Translations under genes and position numbers: made by a program
Part shown: positions 13,351 through 27,716 of the stretch, in pieces
Numbering within the stretch: position 1 is the first letter of the stretch
Layout of the letters: every line of letters starts with the position of its first letter
Assembly (NCBI GenBank): GCA_963513935.1
Contig: OY740765.1
Coordinates: forward strand, 69,908,253 to 69,972,252
Reading direction: 5' to 3'
From: Aphrophora alni
Lineage: Eukaryota; Arthropoda; Insecta; Hemiptera; Aphrophoridae
DNA: 64,000 nucleotides
The notes under the pieces: model-generated
Seen by the model: the letters and a program-made list of their open reading frames with translations, nothing else
The model's database searches: none
What the model was told of the DNA's origin: nothing

Positions 13351-14908
13351 TATAATTACATTTATTTCAAATATTTTAAAACACACCTTCATTTATTTCA
13401 CAGTAAACACAATTTCGATGACTTGTTACTTTAAATCCATGTAGATAGTTTCCTAAATCTCCATCGCCACTAAAGAAATAGCCTATTTCCCCATACTTCC
13501 AGTCTTGCTTCCCATAAGTCCATTGTTTCTTTCCTAACGTCTTGAAGAGACATCACAGTCATCTTATTTGACCTTCATAAGCTAAAACTACCACTGCACC
13601 AGTCCTAACTGTTCTGTAACCACTTACAGTTCCAAAATAATTACAATAATAAATAACTGTTCATCCCTCACCAGAAGTTTAATTTTTCCCAACTTCTCCC
13701 ATCTATCTTGACATCTTCCTCTCTCTAAGATCAAGTACCCACATAGGCCTATTCCACTGCTTCTCTTTCGCTTCCAAGTCTGCAGTTGATGTAACTGCAG
13801 TTCTTGGAACATCACATCTACCGTACTAGTGAGACCCACCGATCCATGGTGATTGAAACTCACCTCCATACTTTAATCCACTCTATATCCTTGGTACCTT
13901 GTTCTTCACATCTCTTCCAAGCTATCTATCAATCTATTTACTGAGAAATCATTTAACCTCCTAAATGTCAACATCAATGAATAATTGCTTAGGCAGGCCA
14001 CTTTCTCCATGATCTCTTTCTTTGTATGTTACCTTTAAGTAAGTACTGCCCTACGATATCCAGAACGTCCTGCCTGCTCTCAGCCGCGTGTGTTTGTAAG
14101 GATACATCGAAAACTCACAGAAACTGCTTACTTGTCGTATCATTATTTGAACAGATCATTAACCTTGATAATGGTTAATTCTGAGAATATAGAAATTTTC
14201 TTTCTTTGGTAAAGAGTTTTGTAATGACCAACCAACCTACTTCATTAACGAGTATTCATTTATTAAAAAAATAATTGTGAAAATATTATAATTAACCACT
14301 ATTGAGAACCAAAATCTAAAATGCCTTCGTATTTAATCACGACTTTTGACTTTCTGGACGCAATAATTCTATGAAAGAACAAATTTATTAGCGATTCCCT
14401 TATACAGTACCGTGGAAAGCTTTTAAAAAAGCTATGTAATAAATGTAATGGAGTTTTTGGAAATGGGATCGCTTTACTTAATAGGTGAAAAATAAAGTGA
14501 GAAAATAGAATTTTAAATGAAAGTCATGTTTTTCCTTTTACCTCGGAAACGAAGCTAGATAAGATGGGGCACTATGGTCAATTTTGTTGTAAATGACGTG
14601 TACTGCCATCCAGATTTGTTGGCACATTGTCACCATTCACCCTATATATCTATAGTATATAGAAATGCTTAATAGCGTAATGACTAAATTTACAAATCTA
14701 CGATGAGGAATAAAAAAGAATGTTGCAAGCGATAGTCACTCCGTAATAGCTAGCCTATCAACACTAGGAAGTTTATTTACTTTCAATTTCAATGTACATT
14801 CCATAACCGCAATATCAATGGTCCAAACCAACTATAAACAACTTTACTGTGTTGCAATGATTCTGTCAGATATAAATAAATATTGAACTTGACTTGTGAG
14901 ATAATATT
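13351..14908. other. No gene seen
   Basis: Moderately A+T-rich unique-looking DNA. The minus-strand frame 13624-13869 resembles nothing I recognise and is not called. Confidence 0.45.
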
Positions 14909-15156
14909 ATGTAGAACAAAAACTCGAACACAAGATCTCACAACAATTACGTTTATTAATCAAACGCGTTTAAACGACAAAGTCGCCATCCTCAGTGATA
15001 CATGAACTACAATAACAAAACTATATAGTTATATCAGTTATAATTTTGTTATTGTAGCTCATGTATCACTGAGGATGGCGACTTTGTCTTTGAAACGCGT
15101 TTGATTAAATAAACGTAATTGTTGTGAGATCTTGTGTTCGAGTTTTTGTTTTACAT
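14909..15156. repeat. Foldback repeat with hammerhead-like core
   Basis: Inverted arms of about 116 bp (14909-15024 and 15039-15156) around a 14-bp spacer. The right arm, read on the plus strand, holds CTGAGGA (15069-15075), a hairpin around GACTTTGTC, GAAAC (15092-15096) and the palindrome ACGCGT. ATCA before CTGAGGA can pair with TGAT at 15102-15105. This is the order of parts in a type I hammerhead, of the kind known from Penelope-like retroelements. The left copy has GAAA changed to TAAA. Stem II is decayed in the right copy. A diverged single arm occurs at 25151-25275. Confidence 0.6.
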
Positions 15157-15272
15157 TCTGTCAGATGTTTTTAACTAATCAGCTGGTATTACATAATTTT
15201 GAGATTATGTTTACATCATTAATCGAAAAAAATGCACAGTCCCATCTGGTTTTAAGTAATAAATTAAGAAAC

Positions 15273-17362
15273 TAGAGATGAGATAAACGATCACTATCTC
15301 AGTAACGGTTATTTCGTTTTGCTACTGATAATAATTAGACATTTAAACGGTTACTCAGTAACGGTTATTGTAGTCTGGGATGACCGTATAAACCTGAGTA
15401 TTGTTATGAAATAGTCCGATTGAAATCTGCTTTTTTTAATACAACGTATTACAAATATATTTTCAATCATAAATATGGTTGAAAACCTACGATTTATAGT
15501 GTTGTTTTTGTGTTTTACTTTTGTAGCGAATTGTTCAACTAAGTTCAATTTATAAAAAAAATTAATAACATGCCTTCTACTTAAAACAAAAGTATTTTGT
15601 AATATAGGAATTATATTAATAATACTATTGAATTGTATTATTTAATACAATCAGATCGTTTTAGATAAAACTACACTCTTGCGTTCTATCTGTTAGACTG
15701 ATCCACCAAGTACTTATTTTTTTTAACAATATGTGATTGACACTTGTAATACGTAATTAAATGTTATCCTGCCTCGACACAAATTCAGTAATTTAACGTT
15801 AGTACAATTATTACCAACATTAATAATTTAGTTGTTATTTAAAATAAGTTAATTTACTATATTTTTTATAAAGATGGTAACCTATTAATATTTATTTAAA
15901 TATAAATAATAACAATTAAATAATAATTTAATTTACGTTTTGATAATGTGGAAATAAATGAATATTATTATTTTAAATTAAACTTGTTAACCAATATAAA
16001 TCATTTTAACTCAAAATCGTAATGTTTAATTAATGTGTAGTGAAAAATCAGCTTAGAAACTAATATAACCAAAGTAGAAACACCGAGCATTTTGTTTGGA
16101 ATTGACACAACACTAACGAATATCGTTGTCCGAGGATTTTATTTCGAATTCATACACGCACATTACCTCCTCCTTGTTCCTAGTTAGTAGTTACGAGGAT
16201 TTCGTCCGAATATTTTAATACTCGGAATGCTCCGAGGATTTTGATACTCGGACTCACCGAGTATTTTAATTCGAACTCACACATCACTAGTTGAGTAACT
16301 CTTGGGCAACATCCATTCTAGTTCTTATACCATAAGTTTAACATATTGGTTTTGTTAAATTACAATATTTCTGCACTGATATTACATTATATTTGATTCC
16401 TTTATCCACTAAAGAGACAAACTAGTGAGTATTTATTAATATTTATAAGTTACATAAAAAGATAATTAATTGAATCTTGTTTTGAATTTGCAATTATAAT
16501 TTTGCTGGCAGCAATGAAAACTAATACCATTTTTGTACTTAACACAAGGTTGTTTATTAAATAAATACTATTTTTTTAAATTTAGACAAATATATTGTGA
16601 ATAATACACAAACTATTATGCAGAGAGCACATACATTTTCATTGATAATAAAAATGTATGCTATACGTAAGATCTCAAATACAAATATATAGGAAGTAAA
16701 ATATAACTATTCTTAAAACGATTTCTTTGGCAACAAAATAAAGGACATCAAATCAAACTACAAAACATTTCAAAGTAAAAAAAATCACAACATACGTTTT
16801 GAATTGATTTAAATTAAAAATCCAAACTTTATTACAAGGTCAAAGTTTACCATTTGGTTTGTCAAATATCATTTAGTTGTTCTACTCTTTTTGAGAGGCA
16901 ATTAGACATTTAGAATAAAAACCTCTTTAAAAAAGGTAAATAAAAAATATAAAAGAATAAATTGCAATAGTTGTACTAGTAAAAAAAAAAGTAATGATAT
17001 ATTCAACACCACAGAACAAAGCTTCACTACCGAGCAACGGCACATCTTAAACCGTGAATGTGAAATGAACTTTACAAATCACCTAACTGAAAAAAATAAT
17101 AAAATTAGTCATCTACGAGTAACGACTACTACAGGTAGAAGAACTGAATAACTGAAAGCAACTGATAACTGCTTACTGTATGACTGTTTGTTTAGATAAC
17201 AAGGACGAAGGATGATAGATAGAGAAACGGCGAACACACCCTACACCTTCTCTTTCTTGCTATCTTTCTCCCTCTTTCAAACCTCTTGCGAGAATTTGGC
17301 GATCTGCATTGCACTGAGTGTTCTCAGTGCCTTTCCCACTCCTTCTTTGGACTCTTCTCTCA

Positions 17363-17438
<76 letters not shown>

Positions 17439-17613
17439 CTTATCTCTGTCCTCGTCATCTACGGACAGATATGAAGAGAAACAAAAGAAACTACACTAAT
17501 GGAAATCTCATTTGTGAGAATAACCGTTATTTCAAAGTTGATTAACGGTTAGTTAAATTATTTCTCAGTAACGGTTACTAAATAACGGTTAGTTGAAATA
17601 AAGCTCATCTCTA
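15273..17613. mobile_element. Large non-autonomous hAT element
   Basis: Ends TAGAGATGAG and CTCATCTCTA, flanked by a perfect 8-bp target duplication TAAGAAAC (15265-15272 and 17614-17621), as in hAT transposons. Both subterminal regions carry clusters of AACGGTTA/TAACCGTT: four copies within the left 100 bp and about four in the right 100 bp, likely transposase-binding repeats. The 2.3-kb interior has no transposase; it is A+T-rich, with a block of repeated CGAGGATTTT / TACTCGG units (16125-16270) and a long CT microsatellite. An internally replaced or deleted derivative of an autonomous parent. Confidence 0.85.
17365..17435. repeat. (CT)n microsatellite
   Basis: About 70 bp of uninterrupted CT inside the hAT element. 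It produces artefactual Ser-Leu open frames in several phases. Confidence 0.97.
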
Positions 17614-17884
17614 TAAGAAACTACTATAGAAATTATACCATACACATTGTATTTATTTGAAAACGACCATCAATTACTGAGGAATTCAATTATAATTTGT
17701 AGAACCCACCAAGCATTCATTATGGCTGCCGTGCACTACTTATCCACTGCCCGTGCCATGCTCTAACCTAGAATCTAGAATCAAGTTTTTATTTTATACT
17801 GAGATAGTAATCAGTTTTATTTTCAATATTTATATCTTAAGTCATATTAAATCCCTTGAGCCCGAAAAAAATTATTTCTTGAAA

Positions 17885-18180
17885 ACCCAAATGCATGCTT
17901 GAAAGCCCAAATGTATGTTCCGGTTTTAATCGAATTTGGTATGTGGGCATATTTTGGTCATATCTCTCAGGACTTGTTAAATTTTGATTGCCATAAAAAA
18001 ACCAAACACAAAATTATGATTTTATCAAAATTGGCTCCAAAGATTTTGGTTAAATTCTGCTCCAGCGTAGCCTCTAATGACTCCAAATAAGTATTGGTCG
18101 CCATCACTCCAAAAATGCCGGTTCTTGAGTTATCAGTAAAAACAACAAAATCTGTTATGTGTCTTATAAAATATGTAATT
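17885..18180. repeat. Dispersed repeat, family B copy 1
   Basis: Matches the reverse complement of 37600-38050. Shared blocks include CCAATTTTGATAAAAT followed by the AATTTTGTGTTT block, and ATGACCAATAC-like and AACTCATGAACC-like segments. No conserved open frame across both copies, so probably a noncoding transposon piece. Confidence 0.6.
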
Positions 18181-18390
18181 TTTGAATATCGATTTCACAG
18201 ATTTCATTCAAATTTTAGTGAAATGTAAAGATTAAAGACCCTGTGAAGAATCAGAAGTAAAACACTTTTTATGGTTCAGAATTTATCGGCAAAGAGAAAA
18301 TTGAACCTTAACCCCGTCATTAAAAACTTGATTTTAATCAAGATTTACGTTGAGGATGTATTTGTGACCCAAGCGAAGAAAGTTAGGCCC

Positions 18391-18428
<38 letters not shown>

Positions 18429-19699
18429 CTGTGTCCGTATTTCATTTTTACTTTTTGATAAAAATTACGGAAATGATTTTTTTGGTGACGATTAGTTTTG
18501 GTTCTTTTTTATTTGGTTTTTAAGATGCGTGAGTGAGATAGTTTGTGCAATGCTTTTGTACCATTTATCTTCTTAATATATTCGGCGACCAACCGAAAAC
18601 GAAACTTGTATTTTCTCAAACTTAAATTCACTTTAAAAAATCGCACGAAATTTGTTTTTGTTTAACACCGCCACTTTAACCATTTTTAATTGTGAGGGGT
18701 AGATTAGCACATAATTTGAAAGCTCATTAGTATCTTTTCAACAAAATCTTAGTCCTTAAATTTCGACCAACTTTAGAGCAATTTTATTCAAAATTTATTA
18801 AAGTGTTACTAGTTACATGTCAGCTTATTAAATATTAAAAATGGCGACTTCATGCAATAAACGTTGAAGAACCTTCTGAAGCATTTCAGGAGTAAGTTGA
18901 TCGCTTTCCTTTAATTTTGTTTTTCCTTCTTTTTAAAGGCAAAAAACTACTCGGTTATCATAGCCTTATAAAAAAAATAAGACAAAAGCATAATAAAGAC
19001 ACTCAGCCCTCGAATACTCCAATAGCATCAGGGCGAAAGAGTTCAGAGTTGGTCAAGAGAAACCGAATAGGAAAGATGAAAGAGAGGGATCTAACACAAG
19101 ACTACAAAAATAAAGGTGTAGATCCAATTACACCCGGTACGAAAGAGGGCTGTGTAGAGTAAATATACTTTTAAAGTGACTTCACAAAAATAAATCTAGC
19201 TGCGACCGTGCGCGCTATTCTACAGGATAAAATAAACGCCTAAAAAAAATCAGTTATTAGGAGCCCAAAATCTCATATTTACAATTTTTAATGAAAATCG
19301 TTCCAACGGGTTTTATCTTAAACCATTGCCAAGGATATTTTAATCAAATGTTTTCATAGTAGATCTTCCCTTCTAGCAACTAGATAGTGTATATCAAAGT
19401 TGAAAGTTTTAGCTGATAGGTAATCAACCCTCTCCCCCCCCCCATTAAAAAAATACTAAATAACACCATGACAAAGGAGAGCAAAAATACCTCAAAGTTC
19501 TCAACTTGGATTTTTTCCACGACAATTTCTCCAAACCACGTAGGAAGTGAAAAAGTAAGAAATGCCTAATCATTTAGTGGCATATGTCCTTTAAGGCATC
19601 ATTATTTATTAATTAGGATGTTAAATCTGCCCCAACATCGACAACAGTTCAATACTAAAATAGCAAAGGTATACCGTAAATACGACTTGACATTACCTA
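18181..19699. other. Noncoding; dispersed repeat family A copy 1
   Basis: A poly-T tract lies at 18398-18423. About 18985-19160 is a copy of a three-member family also found at 27614-27713 and 45085-45280; its core GGGATCTAAC ... TGTAGATCC can form a hairpin. The open frame 18917-19162 covers this repeat and is not called. The remainder shows no gene. Confidence 0.55.
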
Positions 19700-19960
19700 C
19701 TAGTATAAAATACGTTTGTTTTGTTTAAATTATCGTTGAGGATTCTTCATATCAGTTGAACTTAGACTAGAGTCATGCGCACATCTTGTTTATTGTGTGT
19801 ATGCTAATTATTTTGATAAAGTTTATCTAGAAATGAAATGTTTGCGAGTTGAAAGCGTTGTGAAAGTAAAGATCGGCTACGGAGATATAATTTGTATTAT
19901 TCTTTATCTGGCAGTGAAAGAGTTAACGTGAGTGTTCAGTGTTGAAGAACATAGTCTTCA
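19700..19960 (+). promoter_or_regulatory. Probable 5' UTR and promoter-proximal region
   Basis: Sequence just upstream of the proposed Kank start codon. It is less A+T-rich than its surroundings. An initiator-like ATCAGTT lies near 19752, but no convincing TATA box or downstream element could be placed. The transcription start is not determinable from the sequence; this is inference from position only. Confidence 0.25.
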
Positions 19961-20009
19961 ATGGGTGTAAAAACACTTTGCGGATTAAAAAAGAAACGTA
20001 GGCCATCAG
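19961..20009 (+). CDS. Kank: Proposed first coding exon of Kank
   Basis: ATG at 19961 opens 16 codons (MGVKTLCGLKKKRRPS) plus one base, ending at a consensus donor, TCAG|gtgagt, at 20010. An in-frame TAG lies at 19952-19954, so this is the first possible start in its frame; the base at -3 is T, so the initiation context is weak. The exon ends in phase 1 and the exon at 38581 starts with the two bases needed to finish the codon (G|GT, Gly17). The peptide is very basic (KKKRR), as in a nuclear-localisation or membrane-contact patch, and has no recognised domain. Linkage to the Kank exons 18.6 kb downstream is inferred from phase, strand and donor quality only; it could instead be the first exon of an alternative isoform or of another gene. 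Confidence 0.45.
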
Positions 20010-21933
<1,924 letters not shown>

Positions 21934-24900
21934 ATGTCAATCATTTAAGCTGTATCATTTCCAAATAATTTTTTTGGTCTTAGATAAACAGAAAAGTATA
22001 GATTTGAGTTTTCTTATTACTTAAAGGTTGAGTTCAGAATATATTGAACCAATATTCTGATAAACGTCTGAATGATAAGAGACAAGATTTTATTCACAAA
22101 AACATACAAAATTACTTAAACAATTCTTCAGAAAAAGTACCTGTTTTTTAGATAGTACTGAGTTTTTTTTTTTTAATTTTACATGAAAATATATGTTGAT
22201 ACAAATAGGAGACTTTAAAGGAACACAATATTGATTAATATATACAATAATTTATTCATTAAGTTTGTACATTGCAAGACAAGATAATTGATATGAAAAT
22301 AAACTGTGCAAATGTTACATTCAATTTTCCCTTTCCCAAAAACACATAAAACCAAAGCGAAAGCAAAATAAAGTATGTGTCACCACATTATGGATTGGTA
22401 ATTTTTGGTTAAAAAATATACATAAACCATAATTGCGGTCTGAGAAGCAATACCTGGGATAAGGCCTCTATAAACCCTTGCAGTGGGGGGAGGGGGGGCA
22501 GGCTCCTGTTGACTTCTTTTGTGCAGTAAAATTTAGAAATTTTCAGTATATGCATTTTCTTTTCATTCTCTTTTTTCAATAAAACTTGCTTCAATTAGTT
22601 TTTAGTTTTTCATCCTCCCATATAGGCCTAGCTATATTTTCTTCCATAACCAAAATCTCTGCTTTCAAAATGTAGAAGTACTACACGTGTGCTTTTGAGG
22701 AAATCCAAATGAGATGTTAAAGTTACCTTCAAAATTTCACAAAACATTTATTTGGTTCTCCTTGTTTAATTCACTATACACTCTGTGAGGATTGGCTAGA
22801 TTTAGTTCTTTAGGCAAATACATTTTAGACATATTTTGTAACTGGTTAAAGTATATTACAAAAGAAGATTTAAAACCATATCACAATATGAAAACATCTT
22901 TGTACTTAATGACAAAATATTTAAATGAAATAAATCAATCATACATTGTGATGTAAAACACCCTTTTGTTGTGGAACATAAACATGTTTACAGATATCTT
23001 GAAACATGTTACAATTTTCAATTTTTAAAAGAAATACTTTTGTTGGATTTCATGAATATTTTTGTTTTTTGTATAATGATGATTCCTTTTAAAAAATAAA
23101 AAGACTATGTTTGTATTTGTATGGAAAAAGTAACATTGGGAAATGTAGTTTTATTGAAAGTCTATTTGGAAAATAAAATTGTAACCTCGTATTTTATCCT
23201 GGTGTTGGACATTTCTTATTTCAAGGCTTGTGACCTTAATTTCATCAAATAATATTATTTGATGAGTTTTATATACAGTATATAACATAATTATCTGTTA
23301 TTTACAGTTATTTAACGAGTAATGGAGTTTTTTACCTTTGAGTTGAAAGATTTTATTAAAACCATAACATTTGATTGTGTTTCATCAGGTAACTTAAGGG
23401 GTTTAATCGTGTTGATAGTATCCAAGTCACTATTGTTTTAATTAACAATTAAATTACCGGTACCTTAATGTTATTGCGTCCATATATTTCCCCTTTCTGC
23501 ATATATGTAGTGGTTCTAGGTTGGTTTCGAAATCTGTATAAGAGTGGTTTTCGTCAATGAGGTGTCTTGCAAAATTTGACTTATTGCTGTGGATATTCTT
23601 TTTTAATTAAATAGTAATAGTAGTTTAATGCATATTAAATAGTAAGTAGGCCTAGTAGTTTGGGATCTGTGGAATTCTGTTTGAATCAGCCTATATTGAA
23701 GAAATTCATTATTTGCCATAATTTATATAGTAAATGAGACAAATATTAATATTCATATTTTGTCTTACATTGATATTTCAATATATTAGCGATAACAAAA
23801 CCATATTTATTTTTGTGTGATTGGTATTTTATTATATTTATATTGTTTTTTACAGAAATTTTTAGTTTTTTTTTAATATAATTTTTTATTGTTTATAATG
23901 TGATACCCTATGAAGTTAAATTTACAAAACATTTTGTGAATGGGTGTTAAAAAAAACTGGTAGGTCTACTCTAATCTTTGTTTACAAAAACTGTGAAGAG
24001 TTATTGCTTGAAATTTATGGTGTGACCCAGTGGTAGCTTAAGGCCTCCAAACATTGAAAAGTAATAATAATATAATTACAGTCTTATGAAAATAATATTT
24101 ATTGTTGATCTTTTCACACTAATACTTTTAAATTTTCAGATCAATAGAAGATAAATAAACTTGTTGTCATTATAAGTATTATAATAGTCTATATTTAAAA
24201 TTTTGAAATTTTACTTGTAATGTTATAAAATGAAGTAAAACCAATAAAATGGCTTTTGTTATTGTGAATTTGAACATAGTTTTCACTTTATTTATTAATG
24301 GAAGCTATAATATAACTTATACTTTGTAATGTTACAGTTAATTTGATAACAAGATAACATTTAAACTCTAGAAATAGGCCTATCTTGTGTTGATTTATGA
24401 AATGCACAAATAATGGCAAATCTCCAACTGAATTAAAATTTCTCAACCAAGCATACATTTTTTAAAATTGCGACAGTTAAATTACAACCCAATTTTTTTA
24501 AATTTAGGGTTGTTTTTGTTTATTGTTTCATGTTAAATAGATTGAAGCTGAAAACAATATGTAAGAAGTGTGTAGAACCAATGTCTTTCTTTTTATTTTT
24601 TTTAAAGATTAATTAGTTTGGTTGCCCAAATAGTAACATAATGAATTTAAAAAAGAGTAGACTTTAAGACACTGTTGAACTTGTTATTATGCTATAAGAG
24701 CAAATGCAATAAAAATATAAGGTTGCATCTTTAGAGACACCATTTCCTGCCAATAATCACAACCAAAACTAATGCAGTATTCATACCATGTGAAGTGCAG
24801 CAAATAATCAAAGATGATCACTGAAATTTTTTATATTAGCATATTGATATCACCAATAATAAGAGGTAATATTGTCTTTTCACTTGGCAAGATTCGTTGT

Positions 24901-25150
24901 ATATATAAAAAAAAAAAATAAAATAAATAAATAAAGCTTTGGTAGGAACGTAAATTAGTCATTCACTCTTCCATTCCCAAAGAAATAGGTTTAAAATAAT
25001 AATGAATCTTGGGGGGGAAAAAATTTAAAATTATTTAATAATTATAAATATTAATTTTAAGAATTTCAGTTCAGAATATGCATTTTACCAAACTATAAAA
25101 ACAACAAGTTAAGCATTTTATTATTAAAGTGAGTACATATATATTGAGCA
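21934..25150. other. Intron 1, no gene seen
   Basis: A+T-rich sequence with poly-A/T runs and no coding signature on either strand. TAGGCCTA palindromes at 22623, 23647 and 24375. Confidence 0.45.
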
Positions 25151-25275
25151 GGACTTGTGAGATGATATAAAATATAATAAAACTTGAACATAATTTCTTA
25201 TAAATAGACTAATGTTTATTAACTCAAACATGTTTGAAAAACAATGTCACCATCTTTAGTGATACATGAGCTACT
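25151..25275 (-). repeat. Diverged copy of the 14.9-kb foldback arm
   Basis: Aligns by eye with 14885-15012: ACTTGTGAGAT near the left, then AACTTGAACA, a GTTTATTAA block and GTGATACATGAGCTAC at the right end. Only one arm is present. The hammerhead-like boxes are degraded (CTAAAGA and CAAAC when read on the minus strand). Confidence 0.6.
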
Positions 25276-25520
25276 AAACTATAACCTAGTACTGTGGGAC
25301 ATCCCATGTTTATTGAGAATATGTGAGGAGGAAGAACATGGCCTAAACCAATATTACAACTATCTAAATAGTAAATAATCTAATTCATTATTTACTGTAA
25401 AAAGTTTCTCAATCATATATTTATTCAGTTTAATAACATTTTCCAAAAAATCAATGCTTCTACTGTAAAATAACTTTTTTCTTATAATCAATATTTAGCC
25501 ATCACTGATTTATGGCCCTA

Positions 25521-26634
25521 TACAGGATGGCTCAGAAAATGGGAAAATTTGAAATTGATGTTGGCAACCCTGCAGTCAAAGAAAAAGTGGGGGTTAGGCG
25601 TCAAAGTGTTTAGTGTAAACTAACATTTAGTTGCTGTGGAACAGTGAGGAGTGTACAGTCCCCATGTGTGTGTTTTACCGGCATAGTGACAGTCTGACTG
25701 ATGATCAACTGGAGTTTCCGTGACTTTATCATATCCCGTCACTTGGTGTAGTCTCTTCCATTCTCCTCAATCAAACCATGGGTTTGTAACTTTGAAGAGA
25801 CTTATTCTGGCTTAAAAAGGCAACATGTGTGTCCGGATTGTATGCACCCCAGAAAACATTGATGCCATTTTGAGAAGTCCTCATCATTTGGTGTTAAAAA
25901 TTGCCATGGTGTTGCAGGTCGGTCATTGTAGTGTGCAAAGAATGCTCCATCACCTTAAATTTTATCCTGACAAAATTCAGATTCTTCAATAATTGAAACC
26001 TAATGATTTTGCGTCCACAATTTTGTGAACATCTGTTGGTGAAAACCAACAAGGAAGATGGAGAAGGCTCTGCTGTCACTGTGACGTCTAAACATTATGT
26101 CTACTTACTAGAGATGTTTTTTCCACTATAACTCCATGCTTTTCCAGATATTAATATTCAGTACACCTGGTTTCAACAGAATGAAGCCACATCACACACT
26201 GCACGACGATTTATGGCAGCAGTGAGACGATTGTTTCGAGATTGTATCATTTAAAGGAATGCCAATGTCACTTGGCCCTCCCCCCCATCTCCAGACCTCT
26301 TAGTATGTGACTTCTATTTTGGGGGCATCTGAAGAGTATGGTGTACCAAATATGACCAGGAACCTTTGTTCAGGTTAAACAAAATATTGAAGAGGAAATT
26401 ACCAACTTAGCAGTGGACACATTGTGTCATACTGTGCAAAGTCTGCATAATCGACTCACCAAATGTGTTCAATAAAATGTACAACATACAACTGATGTTA
26501 TTAAAAATAAACTATTAATTAAACATCAAACCTTGGAGAACATATGCTGATGCTCAAACAAAGTAATCTATTTTTTTCTTTTTTTCATTGTTTTATAATC
26601 ATTTCAAAATTTTCTGTTTCTAGGGCCACTTTGT
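25521..26634 (+). pseudogene. Mariner-type (DDE_3) transposon, dead
   Basis: Flanked by TA and by imperfect inverted ends of about 40 bp (ACAGGATGGCTCAGAAAATG at the left; complement of GTTTCTAGGGCCACTTTGT at the right). The 1.1-kb length fits a mariner-like element. Plus-strand fragments in shifting frames match an insect Tc1/mariner-related transposase: an N-terminal helix-turn-helix piece (TPENIDAILRSP and VQRMLHHLKFYP, about 25840-25970), then FQQNEATSHTARR and PSPPSPDLLVCDFYF (about 26170-26320), the block around the second catalytic Asp. Several stops and frame changes make it inactive. Confidence 0.82.
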
Positions 26635-27455
26635 ATTTTCAGTAGAAAATGTGTTTTTAGCAAGTGTCATGCTATTTCTTCTTATTTGGCCTATATATTT
26701 CATTGAAAATATTTCAGACTTAATGCAATAAATTTATGATTTATCTTGTTTCTGAACTCTCTTTAATGTTTCCTAATATTTTACAAAAATTATTCTCAGG
26801 TGACAAAGCTACATTTCAACATGCATATTTGGCTAAAATTTTGTTAATAACACTTGATATTGGTGGAGTATAACATTGCTGGGACTTGCTGTTTAGAAGT
26901 GTACATCTAGATCTATAATTTTCTTAAATTTAGCTCTCTCTTATTTTACTGTATTAATAGTCTATGTAAAATTTCTCTTGTATACTTATTATAAATATTG
27001 TTGTACCATAGATATAGTTTCATTCTTATGCATGGTTTTCCTTAGACAGGAGGTTAATAAACTTATTATTTGTCATAAATTGTTATAAAGTTGTATTTTA
27101 TGACATATTAAAAAATATAAATTCTATTTGTATAAAAATAGATTATTGCGGATAAATTTTGCTAGAATACAATATAAAATATGAGTATAGTGTTCTAAAA
27201 GAGAAAAAATCACTATTACGATAAAGTCCCTAAAGTTTAACCTCTTTAATTAGTACCAGGACATACACAGCGTACTTCGTCAAATGTAGACGGCCAATGA
27301 CCATGGGTTTACTATTGCCTTTCTTTTAACCTTGTTGATATACTTACAAAAATAATATAAAGCCTAGTCCTTTACCGACTCCTTATAAGGATTCATGACT
27401 TGGGGGTAAAGGGAGGACTGAAGAAAATTATGTAATCAACACACCCACACTACAA
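26635..27455. other. Intron 1, no gene seen
   Basis: A+T-rich; no repeat or coding signal recognised. Confidence 0.45.
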
Positions 27456-27612
27456 TGTTTCTGATGTTATATATGAAAATTTATTTACATATGTTTAAAA
27501 ATATTTAATTTGAAACTAAGTTTGTATATGCAAGTTTGTTTAATTTGTGATAATTTTATTAACTAGTTCCCAGAGTGAAAATTGTGTTTTAGGAATGAGG
27601 ATTAAGTGTTGA
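27456..27612. repeat. Direct repeat, left copy
   Basis: Pairs with 28736-28905. Long shared blocks include TGTTATATATGAAAATTTAT and TTGTGATAATTTTATTAACT, with scattered substitutions and small indels. The two copies bracket the family A repeat and the near-palindrome. Confidence 0.75.
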
Positions 27613-27613
27613 T

Positions 27614-27713
27614 AAAGAGAGACCAAATACGACAGATTAAAGAGAGGGATCTAACCCAAGACTAGCTGAAAAAAGATGTAGATCCAGTTAAGGGTCTTTC
27701 AGGATTGCCACAC
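27614..27713. repeat. Dispersed repeat family A, copy 2
   Basis: Shares AGAGAGGGATCTAACCCAAG and AAAAGATGTAGATCCAGTTA with the copies at 18985-19160 and 45085-45280. The two shared blocks are partly complementary (GGATCTA/TAGATCC) and could fold. Confidence 0.6.
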
Positions 27714-27716
27714 CTC

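Noticed and set aside
17212..17545. Three overlapping Ser-Leu open frames
   Set aside because: They are translations of the (CT)n microsatellite in different phases.
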